The translations under genes were made by a program, and so were the position numbers. Under the pieces are notes generated by a model. That model was not told the origin of the DNA, ran no database searches, and worked only from the letters and a program-made list of their open reading frames with translations. From Vitis vinifera (taxonomy: Eukaryota > Streptophyta > Magnoliopsida > Vitales > Vitaceae), in the NCBI RefSeq assembly GCF_030704535.1, contig NC_081817.1:9746501-9810500 (forward strand): a DNA stretch of 64,000 bases, given 5' to 3'. Below, piece after piece: positions 60,422-64,000 of this stretch (its first letter is position 1; every line of letters begins with the position of its first letter).

Positions 60422-63152
60422 ATGGTGGGTGCATCGAGCTCATGGTCTCGCGCATTGGTTCAGATCTCACCCTCCACTTTCTCCGTCATCGGTATCGCCA
60501 TCGGCATCGGCGTTTCCGTCTTGGGTGCCGCTTGGTACTTTCTTTTCCCTTCCTCCCCTGCAAAATCCACCAAAATAGAACAACTAATAAAATTTTTGCA
60601 TTCTTGTCAAACCAGGGGAGGTTTAGGTTAAATCGATACATTATATTTGATTTTTTTTTTTTGTTGGATCGTTGTTTTGATGGTTGCGTTATTGCTGCAT
60701 TTTTAGGGGAATTTATATAACTGGAAGTATTTTAATTGGTGCCATCAAAGCTCCTCCGATTACTTCAAAAAATCTGATTAGATGAGTACTTCAACTTTCT
60801 TTCTTTCTTTTTTTTCTCGCTGGTTTTATGGATCATTGATGTGGTATTACATTGATTGGCTTATTAATGAGAGGTAACTGACAACTTCCATGTGTAAAAA
60901 AAATTGAATTATGCCACCACTTGCTAGATTGTCCGGGCATAGGTTACATGGTCGTAGGATAAGCTGATACGCCTATTTACCATCAATATCAATGAGTGTC
61001 AATTCTGAAATCTTACTGAACATACATTTGGACAAATCAATATCAATATTGCGGCCAATATTTCAGTATGGTTCATGTTGATATTCTATAATATTATTGG
61101 TATTCCTCATTTACTTTGATGAACTGAAGATTTTTGTGCTCATTTCCTATGCAATACTTGCTTGTTTTGAGCTTAATTTGAAGACTCATTCAAGATTGCT
61201 GCTAAATTCACAAAGTATCGGCACTATAGAATTGTAATAGACTTTATTTTTATTTTTTCATTTGGATTATAACCTGTTTGTTCCTTTGGATTATTCCTGC
61301 TGCTTCAATGTGTTGGAATTCATTAATATTGAAACCCTAGTGTTTTTTAGCGGCCATTTATTTATTTATTTTTTGTCTCTTGCAATGTAGATATGTGCCT
61401 AGTGGAGTGAAGGGAGGTTCTTATTATAAGGTTTTATGCATCTTTGAAATTCTTGTTTTTCTCTGTCATCCAAGATGGGTACTTGTTGACTGTTCAAGTA
61501 CTTGATGTATTATCCTGTGGTATGCACCCTCTTAGAAGGTATAAGGTCTCTGAAAGGAAGAAATAGAGTAATGAATAATATGCATAAAGCTTCTGGTCAT
61601 AGCAGTTATAACAGCTATTGAAATAGGTCTAGAACTGTATTTCAAACTCTAATTCCCTTTGTACTTCATGTGAAGTTGATGTTAGACAATACAATGCCTG
61701 TAATTGGAATAATAAGAATTTCTTAATTTCTTTGGTTGTATAGCCCCTAGTCATGATCTGAAAGGAATATGATCACAAGTTATTATAATCAGTTTCTGAT
61801 AAAAATTGAGATGTGGACAAAAGAAGTTAGAAAAATAAATAATAATAATATTAAAGTGGCTGAATACCAAAGCAAGCTTAAAGTGGCTGAATACCAAAAA
61901 TATCATGAAGAAGAAACAGAGGAAGAGAAAATTATTAAGAATAATTTGTTCACAGTATTGTTTAGAAGAAGAGGGTGTAAAAAACCTTGTTGCTTTGCAA
62001 TAGTGGTAGGAGATGGCCTTTTGATGGAATAACCAACTGTAAATTGCAATGGGATATGGAATAATGGGGATATAACTATTAGAGCATAGTTAAAAAATAG
62101 TGGAATCAAATCTAAAGATAGTGAGGATCAGATGCAGTTATATTGTTGTAGTTATCCTCTTAGTACTCAGATATATTGCACTTTTTGTCTTTTGCCTTGT
62201 TGGACTCTTGGCTTCCTTGGACTCACGTTTTTCAAAGTTATGTATACAACATTGATTTCAATTTTATAAAAAAGTCATTTATAAAAAAGCCCCCCCCCCC
62301 CCTTCACTTGCTAATGATGGTCAGATATGAATTGCCACCAAACTAGAGCTCGCATGTAGTGAGTAGTGCGGTTATTTGTTTTCCCTTATGCCAACCTTGT
62401 TCCCACATGTTTGATATATGTCACTTCCCAAGTAAAGTTATGATTGTGGCTGAAAGTAGTTGACCACTTCTGGTATTGTTGAGAGAACAATATAAAAGGA
62501 AAAATAAAAGCCAATAAGAGGAATTTTTTTTTCTAGTCGCCTACAGTAGTTATTTTAATTGCAGAGTTGCATCTATGCAATGTAGATGTCCATTTGTGGC
62601 TTGGGTGAGTTAATGTCTTGGTACTTTTGCCTTCGTGTGTGCATGGAAAAGCCTGGTGGAAAATGAAAACACCAAAAAGAGGATTTTTGTGTGTTGGATG
62701 AGTCATGTATCATGTTAATATGCTAGCGAAGTAGTTGCATAATAGGAGATGAACACATTGCGCTTATCCAAGTTTTCTTCAAAGCATAAGAAAAAACAAA
62801 ATGAAAAGGAAAGTAATCCTCCACTTTGGAGAATTGTAGAATGTTTTTTGTGAACAAAAATTAGACTTCTTTTGCTGCACTTTATGCACAACGATACTAC
62901 AAAATGCAGACCCCTTAAGAAATGATGGTTTTGACTTATTTTTTTTTGGTCATTTTCTCTTTTGGGGTGTTCGGTTCTTAGTGTCATATTCTGTGAGGTT
63001 GTTGCTATATATGGAGTTATTGTGGCAATCATTCTTCAAACAAAGCTAAAGAGTGTGCCTGCATCCAATATTTATGCACCAGAGTCCCTTAGAGTCGGAT
63101 ATGCAATCTTTGCCTCTGGAATTATTATGGGTTTTGCCAACCTTGTTTGTGG
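60422..63152 (+). pseudogene. VHA-c'': V-type ATPase subunit c'' (VHA-c'') gene, broken, exons 1-3
   Basis: Exon 1 (60422-60534) encodes MVGASSSWSRALVQISPSTF and IGVSVLGAAW, the first membrane helix of the 21-kDa proteolipid of the V-ATPase proton rotor. Exon 2 (60707-60781) gives GIYITGSILIGAIKAP and ITSKNLI. Exon 3 (62982-63152) gives SVIFCEVVAIYGVIVAIILQ, ASNIYAPESLRVGYAIFASG and FANLVCG, and contains the proton-carrying Glu of FCE. Phases match. Defects: exon 2 is followed by ATGAGT, not GTGAGT, so the donor is lost and read-through meets TGA at 60783. One Ala codon is missing from the usual GAAIKAP and Arg is replaced by Pro. The final exon (LCVGIIGSSCALSDAQ type) is absent, and a Yip1 piece sits where it would follow. 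Intron 2 is 2.2 kb with a 13-C run at 62290. Probably a pseudogene. Confidence 0.8.
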
Positions 63153-63303
63153 GTATGTTTCCGGCTTTCCTTGCATATATTTCTTCAGAAACGAGTATGA
63201 CTTCGCACCTAATGCATTCCGTTCTAATCACTTCCTTTTTTCTTTTCTTTTTGGGATAAAGGTCGTCGGTTCAGATGATCTTTCTATATGTCGGTTCATG
63301 CAG

Positions 63304-63472
63304 AAGGAGATGGACCACAACAATCAATGAGCAACTAGAAGGGAGTTTTTAGCATCTCATCATATACACAATATTTCAATGTGGATATAGATGTTGTCCT
63401 GAACAGATTAATAAGCTCTTTGCATCCCATTGGTGGAGATTTTTTCAGCAAGATTGATGCCAACCCTCATTT
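63304..63472 (+). pseudogene. Yip1-family membrane protein exon with stop
   Basis: After an ATGCAG acceptor the frame reads GDGPQQSMSN, a TAG at 63336-63338, then KGVFSISSYTQYFNVDIDVV and LNRLISSLHPIGGDFFSKID, ending ANPHL before a GT donor at 63473. SYTQYFNVDTD.V..RL..SL.P and FFSKIDANPDLYG are typical of plant Yip1-domain proteins, membrane proteins of early secretory traffic. The TAG replaces the Trp expected before KG, and Asp of NPDL is His. The membrane-spanning exons that should follow are not in the remaining 530 bp. Confidence 0.75.
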
Positions 63473-64000
63473 GTGAGTCCTTAATTCTCTGTTACAAGTA
63501 TATTGAAAGAAATGGACAATACTCTTTTTTACATTCTATTTGTTTTGTTTATTTTTGAAATCAATGTGTTTAAAGTGACAAGTCCTTACTGCATAAAAAA
63601 TAGAAGAAGATAGAGAGAGAGAGAGAGAGAATCTCTCACTATTCTGAACTTCTAAGGCTCACATGGAAATGGCTTACATGCCCCAAACATCAAATGGTTA
63701 AGAATTATGTTCTTATATTGGCATAACATATTTTTATTTATCTTTGTTAAGGAAAAAAACATTGTGGTGTTATTTTGTTTTTCCCTTGAAGTGGGTGTTA
63801 TTTTGTTTTTCCTTTGAAGTAGCTCAAGTCAAAATTATGAAAGAGGGAGGAGAAAACAGGCACACATAGTAGTGGGGCAGGGCTCATTCTAGTACCAATT
63901 TATTTGAATGTGGAACCGGGTATTTTGGATTTATAATTAAGTGAATTGAAACAGTATTTTTAAATCTTGTTCATATCTGAAACTTGGATCACAGGTGAGG
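63473..64000. other. intron or flank of the Yip1 piece
   Basis: A (GA)n run lies at about 63612-63630. No further exon was recognised before the window ends. Confidence 0.5.

Overview
The window is nuclear DNA of a flowering plant. Genes are split by GT-AG introns, intergenic DNA is AT-rich, and the recognisable proteins are plant nuclear ones (chloroplast ClpP6, KTF1/SPT5-like, FAR1-type transposase, a PBS1-like kinase). The transposon families and protein wording resemble grapevine (Vitis) most; this rests on memory of the families, not on a search. Gene density is low and nearly all coding remnants are transposon genes or broken fragments, as expected near a centromere or in other heterochromatin.

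Layout. 1-9.7 kb: AT-rich DNA with a CACTA-type transposon end (3133) and the terminal exon of a cytochrome c gene (4141-4233). 11.4-19.4 kb: two intact transposon-type genes facing each other, a 14-exon Ulp1-like (C48) cysteine protease gene (+) and a single-exon FAR1/MULE transposase (-), separated by a 0.8 kb minisatellite of CTCAACCGGTTGAG-type palindromes. 22.3-23.7 kb: an intact ORF of the putative plant transposon protein family (Transposase_32 type). 25-35 kb: a patchwork of broken gene pieces: LINE reverse transcriptase, separase, ClpP6, PBS1-like kinase and KTF1. Two diverged copies of a Transposase_32-bearing element (29.3-31.8 kb on +, 35.7-38.3 kb on -) face each other and enclose the kinase and KTF1 pieces.

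39.4-58.8 kb: one satellite array of roughly 103 monomers of about 187 bp. Every monomer examined carries a 41-bp palindrome with 20-bp arms around a single central base. The array is a mosaic of larger duplicated blocks (shifts of 560, 1121, 2805 and 5052 bp) and ends in three diverged monomers on the right. This is the most striking structure in the window. 60.4-64 kb: pieces of a V-ATPase subunit c'' gene whose second exon lacks a usable GT donor, followed after about 150 bp by a Yip1-family exon with an in-frame stop.

The protease and transposase may belong to one Mutator-like (Kaonashi-type) element; terminal repeats were not found, so this is inference. Palindromic ACCGGT modules recur beside the transposon genes, at both ends of the inverted element pair and just left of the satellite. 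They tie much of the 15-39 kb region to one or a few repeat families.
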